Shown: positions 26,982 to 36,515 of the stretch, in pieces | Numbering within the stretch: the first letter of the stretch is position 1 | Layout: the number at the start of each line of letters is the position of its first letter | Assembly: GCF_026738875.1 (NCBI RefSeq) | Contig: NZ_JAPQFJ010000016.1 | Location: forward strand, 1-64,000 | Length of the DNA: 64,000 nt | Source: Clostridium brassicae | GTDB lineage: Bacteria > Bacillota > Clostridia > Clostridiales > Clostridiaceae | Reading direction: 5' to 3' | Made by a program: the position numbers and the translations under genes | The notes under the pieces: generated by a model | Database searches by the model: none | Seen by the model: the letters and a program-made list of their open reading frames with translations, nothing else | What the model was told of the DNA's origin: nothing

Positions 26982-28031
26982 TTAATTTCTGTTTATTACA
27001 ACAGAAATTGGTTTATTTATTGGTATTTCATTACATATTACATTATTATTAATAATGTATATCCTTCCATCCCTCCAATTTGAAACTACCATTTTTTCTT
27101 CATATAAATCAATATCTTCAGGACACTCTACCTGAGCAAGTTGAGTAACGATTTTATTACTTGAAGAATCAATTATAGATATTCCCTTACCCTGTAATGA
27201 GTCAAAATCTTGATGTAAAACATAAATGTATTCTTTTTCGGCTTTGTTACTTATAAAAATTTTATATGGATACTCATATGGAAGCTTAATTTTCTTTATC
27301 ACTTTTCCTTTATTTAAGTCAATAACAAATAAAATATTATCTTTAGATTTTTGATTCACAGCATAAATTAAGTTGTTTTTTCCACATTTTATAGAAGAAA
27401 ACTTAATTGGTGTTGGTATCGTCTTTATAATTGAATTGGTCTTTAAATTAAATATATCTAACTTATGCGCTTTTTCTTTTAAAGAATAAGAACTAACAAC
27501 CATATTATTATTTGTAGTAAATGTAATATCTTCAACATGGTTATTATACATAATAGTATTTTCTTCTTTATCTAACAATGTGTTAATAACAGTTATACAA
27601 TTCTCCTTTTGTTTGGTTACTTTTGTTTTATGAGTAACATAAGCTTTATTGTTATATTTATTATATCTTATTAAAAGAGGAAGATCATAACTTAATTTTA
27701 TGTACTTACTAAATTCTCCATTATGTAACACAGCTATTTCTTCTTTATGCTCCCCATAACAAATTGGCACATATACCTTATTATTACTTACTTCCTTCAT
27801 ATCTAGTGCACCTTCAACATTATATTTTTTTACTGTGGTAGATTTCTCATTGGATAAATAATAAACAGTGTCACCACTAGAAAGAATATATATCCCCTTA
27901 TTTAGATTTGAACTTTCACTTGTACTATTTAAATTAGTTTTTTTGCAGTTTAAAAAATACCTTCCTCCTAGTATCACACATAAAATAATACATAATATGC
28001 TTAAGATTACAAGAAATTTTTTCTTATTCAT
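26982..28031 (-). CDS. Exported beta-propeller-like protein
   Basis: 349 residues. One N-terminal TM (LVILSILCIILCVILGGRYF) then a Ser/Asn-rich linker. The rest is built of repeating beta-strand units with VYVPICYG, AYVTHKTKVT, IYAVNQKSKDNILFVIDLNK, YIYVLHQDFDSL and GRIYIINNNV, the pattern of a YncE-like 7-bladed propeller. Such domains on the outer face usually bind ligands or proteins. There are no catalytic motifs. I infer a membrane-tethered sensor or scaffold. Neighbour to a secreted papain-like protein. Confidence 0.65.
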   Translation of the reverse strand: MNKKKFLVILSILCIILCVILGGRYFLNCKKTNLNSTSESSNLNKGIYILSSGDTVYYLSNEKSTTVKKYNVEGALDMKEVSNNKVYVPICYGEHKEEIAVLHNGEFSKYIKLSYDLPLLIRYNKYNNKAYVTHKTKVTKQKENCITVINTLLDKEENTIMYNNHVEDITFTTNNNMVVSSYSLKEKAHKLDIFNLKTNSIIKTIPTPIKFSSIKCGKNNLIYAVNQKSKDNILFVIDLNKGKVIKKIKLPYEYPYKIFISNKAEKEYIYVLHQDFDSLQGKGISIIDSSSNKIVTQLAQVECPEDIDLYEEKMVVSNWRDGRIYIINNNVICNEIPINKPISVVINRN

Positions 28032-28133
28032 ATTTTTCCCTCTTTATATATTTCATTATATATGAGCTTTCAATACTTTAGGTATTTAAATATACTCTAC
28101 AAACAGTCTCTATTCCATTTTATCTAAAATTTT

Positions 28134-28165
28134 GGATTCCAAGTTTTATATAAATCTTGGAATCC
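28134..28165. terminator. Hairpin after secreted papain-like gene
   Basis: GGATTCCAAG / CTTGGAATCC, a perfect 10-bp stem 15 bases past the stop at 28181, with AAAATTTTAG next on the minus strand. Confidence 0.65.
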
Positions 28166-28180
28166 CTTATCACTATCTGC

Positions 28181-28951
28181 TTAATCAGCTTCAACAAATA
28201 CTTCTACATTGTTAGAATTAGATATATCATCTGGAGAACACATTGGACCTTTATCTGCATCAATATCTAAATCAAAGAATTTTTTATACCCTTTCCATGG
28301 CAACAATGTGCAATACCATGTATCATTATCATCTAAATTCTTAGGTGATAAAAATGAATATTTACATTTTCCAACGAATTGTCTTAGCCAAACTATCATA
28401 TCGCTTTTTTTAGTTTCAATGTTGCCCCCGGTAATTTTTGCTTTCACTCCTTTAGCTTTGTCATATTTATTTCTATACCAAGATTTAGGTTCATATATAA
28501 CTCCTTCTCCATTTCCAGAATCCTTTCTTTGTGCTGATATAAAACTTCCTACCTCTTCATCAAATATTGCTCCATGTCTCCAATAACCATAATAACAAAA
28601 ACCATCATGTACCAAAATAATATCTCCATTTCTAAAATTATCATAACTTATATCATTAGTTCCACGTTCATGCTTTGACCCACTACTTCGCAGAATATCT
28701 GCTTCATCTAATTGTTTAATATCTTCAACTTCTTTTTCATTACCTTTTGATTCATTTAAATTAGCAAACTCTTCAAAACTCATCAGTTTATCTGCATATT
28801 TTTTATAATACTCATCCATATCTCTTTGTATTGATTCATGTATTTCTTTTTGAGATTTTTTTAGATTTTGATTACTTTCTTTGGCGACTACAAATTGAGT
28901 ACTTGACATAAACAATAAGCATGACACTGCCACTGCTACTGTTTTTCTCAT
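28181..28951 (-). CDS. Secreted permuted papain-like (YiiX/NlpC-type) protein
   Basis: 256 residues with a cleavable signal peptide (MRKTVAVAVSCLLFMSS, then TQFVVAKES). After a Lys/Glu-rich spacer, residues about 100-225 carry the permuted NlpC/P60 layout: NGDIILVHDG and YWRHGAIF (His first), and the Cys afterwards in DNDTWYCTLLPWKGYKK. That His-before-Cys order defines the YiiX/YycO group of amidases and lipid-modifying enzymes. The tail (DDISNSNNVEVFVEAD) is short. The substrate is unknown; a wall or lipid amide bond is the family expectation. Confidence 0.72.
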   Translation of the reverse strand: MRKTVAVAVSCLLFMSSTQFVVAKESNQNLKKSQKEIHESIQRDMDEYYKKYADKLMSFEEFANLNESKGNEKEVEDIKQLDEADILRSSGSKHERGTNDISYDNFRNGDIILVHDGFCYYGYWRHGAIFDEEVGSFISAQRKDSGNGEGVIYEPKSWYRNKYDKAKGVKAKITGGNIETKKSDMIVWLRQFVGKCKYSFLSPKNLDDNDTWYCTLLPWKGYKKFFDLDIDADKGPMCSPDDISNSNNVEVFVEAD

Positions 28952-29124
28952 ATTTAATTTGCACTCCTTATAAAATTATATATATATCATATATATGTAT
29001 TTTTTACACTCTAAATTACATAATTCTCATCACATAAATTGATCAATGTAGACTTTAAACAAGTAAATATACTATAATATAGGTATATTGTATAAATGAT
29101 GTAATAAAGGAGACGCTATTTTTT

Positions 29125-29712
29125 ATGAAAAAAATTTTTATAGATACGGAAACTACTGGTATAGAACCTGGAGAAATCGTACAATTAACTTATTGCGTTT
29201 GTGATACAAATTCACAAGGAGAAGAAAAAGTTTGTTTTTCAAAAAACTTCTTTTTTAATGTGGATTATATTGAACCCTCTGCTCAACGGGTTCATGGTTT
29301 TAGTGTGGAAAAACTAAAAAATTTATCTAATGGAAAAACCTTTAAAGATGTAGCTCTAGAGGTAAGTAACGATTTAAAAGATGGAGTTTTTATTGCTCAT
29401 AATGTAAATTTTGATAAAAAGTTTGTTGTTGCTGAATTCAATAAATTAAATAATATAGATTGGAATCCTAAAGATTTCTTTTGTACCATGGAGTATTTTA
29501 AACCCATAGTAAAAGCTAAAACTAAAACAGGTAGGATAAAAAATCCTAGACTGGAAGAAACAATTGATTTTCTAGAAATAAATAAAAAAACTGTATTAAA
29601 TGGTGCTAAAAGACTTTTTAATTGTGATGATGTAGACTTCCATGACGCTAGATATGATGTAGCCGCACTTGTATCTTGCTATTATAGAGCTAAAAAACTA
29701 GGATATAAATAA
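29125..29712 (+). CDS. DEDDh 3'-5' exonuclease
   Basis: 195 residues of the DnaQ/RNase T exonuclease fold. ExoI is FIDTETTGIEPGEIVQLTY (Asp7, Glu9), ExoII is VFIAHNVNFDKKF with its Asp, and ExoIII is DVDFHDARYDVAALVSC with the H...D pair of DEDDh enzymes. It has no polymerase or helicase domain, so it is a stand-alone nuclease acting on DNA or RNA ends. RBS AAAGGAG 12 bases before ATG. Next gene downstream is separated by a riboswitch, so it is not in the same unit. Confidence 0.88.
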   Translation: MKKIFIDTETTGIEPGEIVQLTYCVCDTNSQGEEKVCFSKNFFFNVDYIEPSAQRVHGFSVEKLKNLSNGKTFKDVALEVSNDLKDGVFIAHNVNFDKKFVVAEFNKLNNIDWNPKDFFCTMEYFKPIVKAKTKTGRIKNPRLEETIDFLEINKKTVLNGAKRLFNCDDVDFHDARYDVAALVSCYYRAKKLGYK

Positions 29713-29804
29713 TATTAATTTAACCATATTTAATCTATATATCCATAAATATTATATGGACAAGCTTTTAATTCCTCTGTTAAAATGGCACTAAATTGCA
29801 AATA

Positions 29805-29910
29805 AATTATGCCGAATCTTCTTAAGAAGTACCGGGGATATTTTTTTGGGGTGAATCTCTTTTAGAGTAGGGTACCTCTAACCCAAACCCGTCAACTAAC
29901 CTGGGAGGCA
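29805..29910 (+). promoter_or_regulatory. Cyclic di-AMP riboswitch (ydaO/yuaA class)
   Basis: The leader contains the conserved blocks of the ydaO class: GCCGAATCTTCTTAAG, a GGGGTGAATCTC core, and AACCCGTCAACTAACC followed by TGGGAGGC. It ends 20 bases before a wall-hydrolase start. Family knowledge: c-di-AMP turns the gene off, which suits control of cell-wall hydrolases and osmotic functions. Confidence 0.9.
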
Positions 29911-29929
29911 AAATGGAGGAATTAAACTA

Positions 29930-30715
29930 ATGACAAAATTTAAATATTTAAAAACATTTTTATCTGCACTAAGTTTATGTGCAGCTCTATCTACCACAGC
30001 CTTTGCAGGAGACTATACTGTAGTTTCTGGAGACTCTCTGTATAAAATAGGAACTCTTTTCAATACCTCAGCGAATAATATAATGGGATCTAATAATCTT
30101 AAAGGAACTACTATTTATCCTGGACAAATTTTAAAAGTTCCTTGCGATACCTATACTGTAAAAAGTGGTGATAGTCTATATTTAATTGCTAAAAGATATG
30201 GTATAAATTTAAGTGATCTAAGAAAGGCCAATAATAAATGGAATAATATCATTTATATTGGACAAAAACTAAACTTACCAAAAATAAATTCTACTGCTGG
30301 GACAAGCTCAAATTCTAAACAACCTACAGAATCAAAACCTATTGTAAATTATACTGAAGCTGATTTAGATCTATTATCAAGACTTGTAACAGCGGAGGCA
30401 CAAGGTCAACCTTACAATGCTCAAGTCGCTGTGGCATCGGTAGTATTAAATAGGGTGAAGAGTTCTCAATTTCCTAACACTATTTCATCTGTAATTTATC
30501 AGAAAATCAATGGATACTATCAATTTACCCCTGTTAAAAATGGTTGGATAAACAAAGCAGCTACTTCTACTGCTAAAAAAGCAGCTAAAGAAGCTTTGTA
30601 TGGTGCTGACCCAAGTAAAACTGCATTATTTTACTTTGATGATAGTGCTACTAACGAATGGCTATGGTCAAAGCCTATAACAGCTAGAATTGGCAACATG
30701 GTTTTTGTAAAATAA
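29930..30715 (+). CDS. LysM-SleB cell wall hydrolase
   Basis: 261 residues. Signal peptide (MTKFKYLKTFLSALSLCAAL, cut near AFA-G). Two LysM domains, DYTVVSGDSLYKIGTLFNTS (about 28-70) and TYTVKSGDSLYLIAKRYGIN (about 74-118), bind peptidoglycan. A Ser-rich linker precedes the SleB-type Hydrolase_2 domain: LLSRLVTAEAQGQPYNAQVA with the catalytic Glu, VASVVLNRVKS, and YQFTPVKNG. SleB/CwlJ relatives are lytic enzymes of spore cortex or vegetative wall. The c-di-AMP riboswitch in the leader makes it a vegetative, turgor-linked hydrolase more likely than a germination enzyme. Confidence 0.93.
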   Translation: MTKFKYLKTFLSALSLCAALSTTAFAGDYTVVSGDSLYKIGTLFNTSANNIMGSNNLKGTTIYPGQILKVPCDTYTVKSGDSLYLIAKRYGINLSDLRKANNKWNNIIYIGQKLNLPKINSTAGTSSNSKQPTESKPIVNYTEADLDLLSRLVTAEAQGQPYNAQVAVASVVLNRVKSSQFPNTISSVIYQKINGYYQFTPVKNGWINKAATSTAKKAAKEALYGADPSKTALFYFDDSATNEWLWSKPITARIGNMVFVK

Positions 30716-30769
30716 TCTCTAAAAAACAATAATAGTTATGTTTAAAAAATCAAGAGTTAATATAATTTC

Positions 30770-30802
30770 AAACTACAATTCTAAATGAGAATTGTAGTTT
30801 GT
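30770..30802. terminator. Terminator between convergent genes
   Basis: A 13-bp stem AAACTACAATTCT / AGAATTGTAGTTT downstream of the LysM-SleB gene. Confidence 0.75.
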
Positions 30803-30888
30803 TACTATAATAAGCTAACAAATTAAAATATATCCTTAAATTTATTAATTAAGATATAACATTATAACTACTAAAAGCAGTATTACAA

Positions 30889-32334
30889 CTATCCTAGCTT
30901 TTCCTTATTCAATATGTTTCCACAAAAATTTTTTATATGCTTTGCTGTAACAGCCATATTCAAATTTTGACCATCTAGTCCAGATGTTGTTATTCCTACT
31001 AAGTTACCATATAAATCAATTAATGCTCCTCCTGAACTTCCTGGAGAAATAGGAGCAGTTATTTGTACCATTTCCATGAAATCAAATTTACGGAATCCTG
31101 ATACTATGCCATCAGAAATTGTATTGAATAGCCCTAATGGACTTCCTATTGCTATAATTTTCTGACCTCTTACTAAATCTTTTATATTTAATTTAATAGG
31201 CTTTTCTATCTTATCTACTTTTATTAAAGCTAGATCATAATCTGAATGACATTTTATAATATTGTATGACATATATTCATTAGTATCATTTTCAAAAACT
31301 ACTCCATAAAATACTCCTTTATTTAGAACATGAAAATTTGTTATGATAAATCCATTGTGATTTATTACAACTCCCGAGCCTTTACCTACTAATTCTTCAT
31401 TCTCATTATATACATTTATCATTACTACTGATTGAGCCAAATTAGCAAGCTCTTGATAACTTTTTTCTATCTTTTCTTCTATGTTTTTTTTAGATATTTT
31501 TGTTTCTTTCTTAATATTGTCATGTTTATCTTTTGGTTTAATTATACTATTTTCTTTTAAAATACAATTTTTTTTAATTTCAATATTATCAAATGATATT
31601 TCTATTAAACTACTGCTTGTCTTGCTATTTCTTATGACATTTGAAAAGTTATTTATTTGAGGAACTTTATAATCTATATCTTCTTTAGGATTTATATATA
31701 CGATATCACATCCTAATTTAGAAAGTAAAATTAGAAAATATATTTCATGTTCTTTTATATCCCCATAGAACATAACCTTATTTCTTATATTAACATCACA
31801 TTTATTTTCAAAAAAATGTTTAAGATATTTATTCATCCATAATAATAATTTTATTCCAAAATTTTTTCTTGCAGTTTTGCTTTTGTCTTTATTGTTTACA
31901 TCATACAAATCCATTATTTCTTTAAAAGCAAGTTTTTTAGTAAATTCTAAACACTCATTTTTTATTTCATATCCCATATTAAATTGAAATAATTTATATA
32001 GTTTTATGTAATTTTCATTTTCTAATTCATCATATTTTTCCATGATTTTTTTTGCACTTTCTATCTCATTTATTTCTAAAATTTGCTTTATCCCTTTTGT
32101 AAAATTAATATAACTTGCTTCAGTTGATTGTAAATGCATATCTAATTCTTTTAACTTATCAATATAATCACATTTTTCACAATCTATTCCTATATATCTA
32201 CAAAAAATAATATCCTTAGTAAAACTTCCTTTTGCAGTATTCATTCTTTTAACATTAAAAATATCTTCTATATTCTCAAAAATATTTTTTGTTCTTATCA
32301 CATTGGTTTTTAGTGATTTTATTTTCACAATCAT
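30889..32334 (-). CDS. YceG-domain / trypsin-like serine protease fusion
   Basis: About 481 residues, no TM or signal, so cytoplasmic. Residues about 1-235 match the YceG family of the tellurite-stress biosynthetic module: RNKVMFYGDIKEHEIYFLIL and SKLGCDIVYINPKEDIDY are characteristic. Residues about 305-475 form an HtrA-like trypsin domain with intact His338 (FIITNFHVL), Asp370 (SDYDLALIKV) and Ser437 (PGSSGGALID). A Lys-rich linker joins them. There is no PDZ. ATG 32334 sits 6 bases from GGAGTG (the listed frame opens at a GTG). No ter genes are adjacent. Possibly a protease gated by a nucleotide or sugar sensor domain; that is inference. Confidence 0.75.
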   Translation of the reverse strand: MIVKIKSLKTNVIRTKNIFENIEDIFNVKRMNTAKGSFTKDIIFCRYIGIDCEKCDYIDKLKELDMHLQSTEASYINFTKGIKQILEINEIESAKKIMEKYDELENENYIKLYKLFQFNMGYEIKNECLEFTKKLAFKEIMDLYDVNNKDKSKTARKNFGIKLLLWMNKYLKHFFENKCDVNIRNKVMFYGDIKEHEIYFLILLSKLGCDIVYINPKEDIDYKVPQINNFSNVIRNSKTSSSLIEISFDNIEIKKNCILKENSIIKPKDKHDNIKKETKISKKNIEEKIEKSYQELANLAQSVVMINVYNENEELVGKGSGVVINHNGFIITNFHVLNKGVFYGVVFENDTNEYMSYNIIKCHSDYDLALIKVDKIEKPIKLNIKDLVRGQKIIAIGSPLGLFNTISDGIVSGFRKFDFMEMVQITAPISPGSSGGALIDLYGNLVGITTSGLDGQNLNMAVTAKHIKNFCGNILNKEKLG

Positions 32335-32343
32335 CTTACTCAC

Positions 32344-32677
32344 TCCGAAAATATCTTTATTTTTGATTTATTTTAAATAAATACTTTCTTATATATTCAT
32401 TTAAGTTTTTTATTTGCTCTATTTTAATATTTATTGAAAACACTTATAAATATTATTCTATTAAATCAGATAATTCTTTTATCGTAATTTTTGTATAAAA
32501 GTTGAATTTCTTAGTACTTCAGCCTACTTTATTATTATAAAAAACAAAATTATATAAATAACATTCCACAAATAATATTTATTTAGTTTTATAAAGACAT
32601 AGAAAATAAATCCGATAATATATGAAATTGGTATAAATAAACCAATGTAAAAATCAATATTTTTAGGGGGAATCCAC
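32344..32677. other. Divergent intergenic region
   Basis: An AT-rich promoter region between the YceG-protease gene (minus) and the response regulator (plus). No operator or RNA was recognised. Confidence 0.45.
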
Positions 32678-33466
32678 ATGTATACAGTTCTTCACATAGA
32701 ACAAAGCGACTTTTTTTGTAAAATGATAAAAAACATATTAAAAGAAAAAGATTATGATTATATATCTACAGACAGCTTTAGTGAGGCTTACCAATTACTA
32801 AATGAATACAAAATAGATCTTATAATAACTTCTCTTTATGGAAAAGGAGATAGTATAGAGGATTTTATAAAAAATGTAAATTATACTACTGACGCTGAAA
32901 TCCCTATATTTGTAGTTACTAGCAATAATGTTGATGATCAAAAAAAGAATCTTCTTAATTTAGGAATAAGTGATTATATACTAAAAGACGACCTAGAAAA
33001 AGAAATAACTAAACATATAGATACAGTATTTAGAGATGATTTATATATGCAAACCTTAAAAAAAATGAAAGTAGCCATTATAGATGATAATGCTTTTGAG
33101 TCTACCATTGAAAAAGACATACTTACAAAATATGGTGTAGAGCATATAGATTCTTATAAATCAGGCAAACAACTATTTCAAAGCAATAAAAAATATGATA
33201 TATATTTGATTGATATGGTTTTAGAAAATGAATTCGGTAAAAATTTAATAAGGCAAATTAGAAGAAATAACATTAATTCCTCCATAATAGCGGTTACAGT
33301 ATTAAATAATCCTAAAACTTTATCTAGTATTTTAGATTGTGGAGCAGACGATTTTATAACTAAACCTGTAGAAGAACACTTATTTGTGTCAAAGCTAAAG
33401 TCTAATATTAGAATTTATACTTTGAATAAAAAGATAAAAGATGTTTTAAAAGAAATGAAGAAATAA
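32678..33466 (+). CDS. Tandem-receiver response regulator, first receiver degenerate
   Basis: 262 residues with two receiver domains and no output domain. REC1 (1-120) has lost the phosphorylation site: the acidic pair is IEQSD and the phosphoacceptor strand reads LIITSLYG with no Asp. The Lys region is weak (SDYILKDD). REC2 (about 128-255) is intact: VAIIDDN, LIDMVLEN with the acceptor Asp, AVTVLNN and DDFITKPVEE. A good AGGGGG RBS leads in. A terminator hairpin (33531) separates it from the MCP-like gene, but their order suggests a private chemosensory partner. Signal-relay or sink role is inference. Confidence 0.85.
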   Translation: MYTVLHIEQSDFFCKMIKNILKEKDYDYISTDSFSEAYQLLNEYKIDLIITSLYGKGDSIEDFIKNVNYTTDAEIPIFVVTSNNVDDQKKNLLNLGISDYILKDDLEKEITKHIDTVFRDDLYMQTLKKMKVAIIDDNAFESTIEKDILTKYGVEHIDSYKSGKQLFQSNKKYDIYLIDMVLENEFGKNLIRQIRRNNINSSIIAVTVLNNPKTLSSILDCGADDFITKPVEEHLFVSKLKSNIRIYTLNKKIKDVLKEMKK

Positions 33467-33530
33467 TTTCGTAAAGGATTTTATTTTTCTAATATTATTT
33501 TTGATTTTATAGAAAAATCGTATATTTTAC

Positions 33531-33571
33531 ATAAAATAACTCTATTTACTAGGTACTTAGAGTTATTTTAT
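33531..33571 (+). terminator. Hairpin between receiver and MCP genes
   Basis: A perfect 13-bp stem ATAAAATAACTCT / AGAGTTATTTTAT. Confidence 0.65.
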
Positions 33572-33668
33572 ATCTACAGAAAATTATAAAATTATTTTTT
33601 TATATTTCGATAATTAATATGTGGCAAATAAATTTTACTATACTAATTTTAAAAGAAAGGATCATACT

Positions 33669-34955
33669 ATGGAACAATCTTACAACCAACTAAAGAAAGA
33701 AAATAAAGTAAAAAAATATGTACTCACTACAATGCTCACTGTAATTCCCTCAACTCTCATCATAGGTATAATTACTGGATATTTATTATCTATTGATGGA
33801 TATAAATTTGCTTTAAATGTAACTTTCTATGTATTATCAGGTATTATTATTGGATTTTCATCTGTAACCAAAAACGTAAAAAAATTCATAAAACCATCTA
33901 TTTTAGTAAGTGAATTTGCTGAAAATCTGGATAAAAATGATTTTACATATAGAATTGAAACCCTTAATAAATCAACTGAAGCAGAATACTTATTAAGCTT
34001 AAATAATATAATGGAAAAATTACAATTTTTGATTACTGAAATAAAAGAATTAAGTAAAACTGTATACAATGTATCTGAAGATAATGTGCATCTTTTTAAT
34101 AACTCACTAGAAGTTACAAATAATCTTACATCATCTGTATCAAATTTATCTAATAGTTCTGTAGAACAAACCTCTTCAATAAAACATTGTAATGACTTAT
34201 TATCTGATATAGATGAGGGACTACGTAATATTTCGAAAAATATGAATGACTCTAAAGAACTGACAGAAAAAACAATACTTACAATTAACACTACAGAAGA
34301 AAATATGCAAATTCAAAGTAAAAATATGAATGAAACTAAATTAAAATCTATTAATGCTACTAAATCTATTAAAAGTCTTGAGGCAAAATCAAACGAAATA
34401 GGAAAAATAGTAGAAGTTATAAGTGCCATTGCAAATCAAACAAATTTACTAGCACTAAATGCTTCTATTGAAGCCGCTAGAGCAGGAGAACATGGTAAAG
34501 GATTTGCTGTTGTAGCTGATGAAGTACGAAAATTGGCTGAACAATCATCTGAGTCAGCTCAGAAAATAGATGAATTAATTTTGCATGTTCAATTAGGTAT
34601 CAATGAAACCGCCAAAGAAATAAATAGCGTAGAAAAAGTAGTTGATGAGCAAGGTTATTCTTTAAATGAAACATTAGATGCATTTAAAAAAATATCGGAT
34701 GTTGTAAATATTCTAATATCAAATGTAAACAATGTTGCTAATTCATCTTCTAAATTAAGTACTAATTGTGCTAAAACTGTTAGCGAAATGGGTAATATAT
34801 CCCTTATTTCTGAAACTTACGCTGATAGCATTCAAGAAGTATGTTCTACAATGGAAGAACAATGTACAATAATAAAAAAAGTAAAAGAATCCGAAGATAC
34901 ATTAATTGATTTGGTAAAAAATTTAGATGAAACTATAGAAAAATATAAAATATAA
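33669..34955 (+). CDS. MCP-like signalling protein without a periplasmic sensor
   Basis: About 428 residues. ATG at 33669 ([12 protein letters not shown]) has AAAGGA at 8 bases and beats the longer frame from 33621. Two TM segments (about 21-40 and 47-65) are separated by only a few residues, so there is no real outer sensor domain. The rest is the cytoplasmic coiled-coil: [40 protein letters not shown] and [12 protein letters not shown] form the hairpin tip. It probably senses an internal or membrane cue. It follows the tandem receiver protein on the same strand. Confidence 0.88.
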   Translation: MEQSYNQLKKENKVKKYVLTTMLTVIPSTLIIGIITGYLLSIDGYKFALNVTFYVLSGIIIGFSSVTKNVKKFIKPSILVSEFAENLDKNDFTYRIETLNKSTEAEYLLSLNNIMEKLQFLITEIKELSKTVYNVSEDNVHLFNNSLEVTNNLTSSVSNLSNSSVEQTSSIKHCNDLLSDIDEGLRNISKNMNDSKELTEKTILTINTTEENMQIQSKNMNETKLKSINATKSIKSLEAKSNEIGKIVEVISAIANQTNLLALNASIEAARAGEHGKGFAVVADEVRKLAEQSSESAQKIDELILHVQLGINETAKEINSVEKVVDEQGYSLNETLDAFKKISDVVNILISNVNNVANSSSKLSTNCAKTVSEMGNISLISETYADSIQEVCSTMEEQCTIIKKVKESEDTLIDLVKNLDETIEKYKI

Positions 34956-34965
34956 ATTATAATAG

Positions 34966-34992
34966 AACAGAGTAGCAAATTGCTACTCTGTT
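34966..34992. terminator. Hairpin shared by convergent genes
   Basis: AACAGAGTAGCAA / TTGCTACTCTGTT, a perfect 13-bp inverted repeat that overlaps the last codons of the CofE-like gene. Confidence 0.7.
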
Positions 34993-36170
34993 GCATAATT
35001 ATCAAAATATCCTTGAATTAATACTATTGGTGTTCCTTTATCTCCACTTCCACTAGTTAAATCACATAAGCTTCCTAAAAGATCTGTAAGTTGTCTTGGA
35101 GTTGTTCCTAATTTTTCTCCTTCAGAAACTTGATTGTTTTCCTTCTCCATTATCTTTTTCTTCATAGCTTCTGCTCTTTTCTCACCTTTTAAATCTTTAA
35201 GTTCATTGTCTGCAATGTACTTTAATTTTATTTCATTAGGTGTTCCAGATAGTCCTGATGTGTACCCTGGAGATACTACTGGATCTGCAAGTTCCCATAT
35301 TTTACCCACAGGATCTTTAAAAGCACCATCACCATAAACCATTACTTCTACATGTTTACCTGTTTTTTCTTGCATTTTCTTTTGAATCTTTTCTACAAAT
35401 TTATCGCAATCCCTAGGAAATAATTTTAATTTGGTATCAGTAGCCATATTAGATCCTAAAAGACCATATTGTGGATTAAATCCACTTCCATTTATAGATT
35501 CATTTAGTACCTCGTCTATTCCATATACATTTTCAGCTCCAGCATTCTTTAATAATCTTTTTGTTCTATGTCTTTCATGGATATTAGCCACTAAAACGTT
35601 CTTAGTATAATTTAATGCTACTCTTGGATCATTAGCAAGGATTATTTCTATATTATCATTAATTGCAATATCTTTATACATTTGAACATAGTCTATTCCT
35701 GTAAATGGATGTAGTACCTTTTCCCCAAATATTTTTCTATACTCTTTTTCAGTTAAAACATCTGTATATGGGTTAATTCCAGCTTCATCCATTTTATCTA
35801 TATCTATTAAATGATTTCCAACTTCATCAGATGGATAATTTAATAATAAATATATTTTCTTACCTGTTTTAGCTAAGCCTTTTAAGATTAAAGAAAATCT
35901 ATTTCTACTTAATATAGGAAACACTACTGCAAAATCATCTTGGAATTTTTTATTAACATCTATTGCAATATCATCAATAGAAATATAATTTCCTTGTGAT
36001 CTTGCAACTAAAGATTCTGTTATACCTATTACATCTCTATCATTAATTGTAAATTTTTCAGAATTCATTGATTTTAAAACTGACTCTACTACAATATCAA
36101 CTAAATTGTCTCCTTCTTTTACTATAGGAGCTCTTACTCCTCTAACTGTAGTACCTACTGTTCTTGGCAT
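34983..36170 (-). CDS. CofE-like (F420-0:glutamate ligase family) protein
   Basis: 395 residues, cytoplasmic. The N-terminal half matches the F420-0:L-glutamate ligase fold: RTVGTTVRGVRAPIVKEGDN, DRDVIGITESLVARSQGNYI and VVFPILSRNRFSLILKGLA. The mid part has ILANDPRVALNY and the C-terminal part carries MVYGDGAFKDPVGKIWELAD and VSPGYTSGLSGTPNEIKLKY. Clostridia are not known to make coenzyme F420, so the natural substrate is probably another acceptor for glutamate or a related ligation. RBS AGGAGAG. Single gene with no F420 genes around it. Confidence 0.8.
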   Translation of the reverse strand: MPRTVGTTVRGVRAPIVKEGDNLVDIVVESVLKSMNSEKFTINDRDVIGITESLVARSQGNYISIDDIAIDVNKKFQDDFAVVFPILSRNRFSLILKGLAKTGKKIYLLLNYPSDEVGNHLIDIDKMDEAGINPYTDVLTEKEYRKIFGEKVLHPFTGIDYVQMYKDIAINDNIEIILANDPRVALNYTKNVLVANIHERHRTKRLLKNAGAENVYGIDEVLNESINGSGFNPQYGLLGSNMATDTKLKLFPRDCDKFVEKIQKKMQEKTGKHVEVMVYGDGAFKDPVGKIWELADPVVSPGYTSGLSGTPNEIKLKYIADNELKDLKGEKRAEAMKKKIMEKENNQVSEGEKLGTTPRQLTDLLGSLCDLTSGSGDKGTPIVLIQGYFDNYATE

Positions 36171-36515
36171 CTATACATCTCTCCTTTTAAATATCCATAC
36201 ATTTGAACCTTTAATTTATTTTATATTATCAGAAAATAAATACAAATATTTTTAATAAAGTAGGCATTAATGTACGCTTTTTTCATAACTCCAAAGTTAT
36301 TATAGCACTTACAGTTTACGTTTGGTAGATTTATTCAAAAAAAATTCTTAAATTATCCATATATTCTTCATACAAGTAAAAAATGAAGATACATCTATAT
36401 AACAAATGTATCTTTATAAATTTAAAATTTAAAATTCCTAAATCATACAATTTCCTAACCTATATAAGTATTGAATAATTTATGATATTATTTTTGATAA
36501 TAGAGACTCTTTAAA
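36171..36515. other. Intergenic region with a weak hairpin
   Basis: AAGATACAT / ATGTATCTT (36386-36414) forms a 9-bp stem that could end the TetR transcript. Otherwise nothing recognised. Confidence 0.45.
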
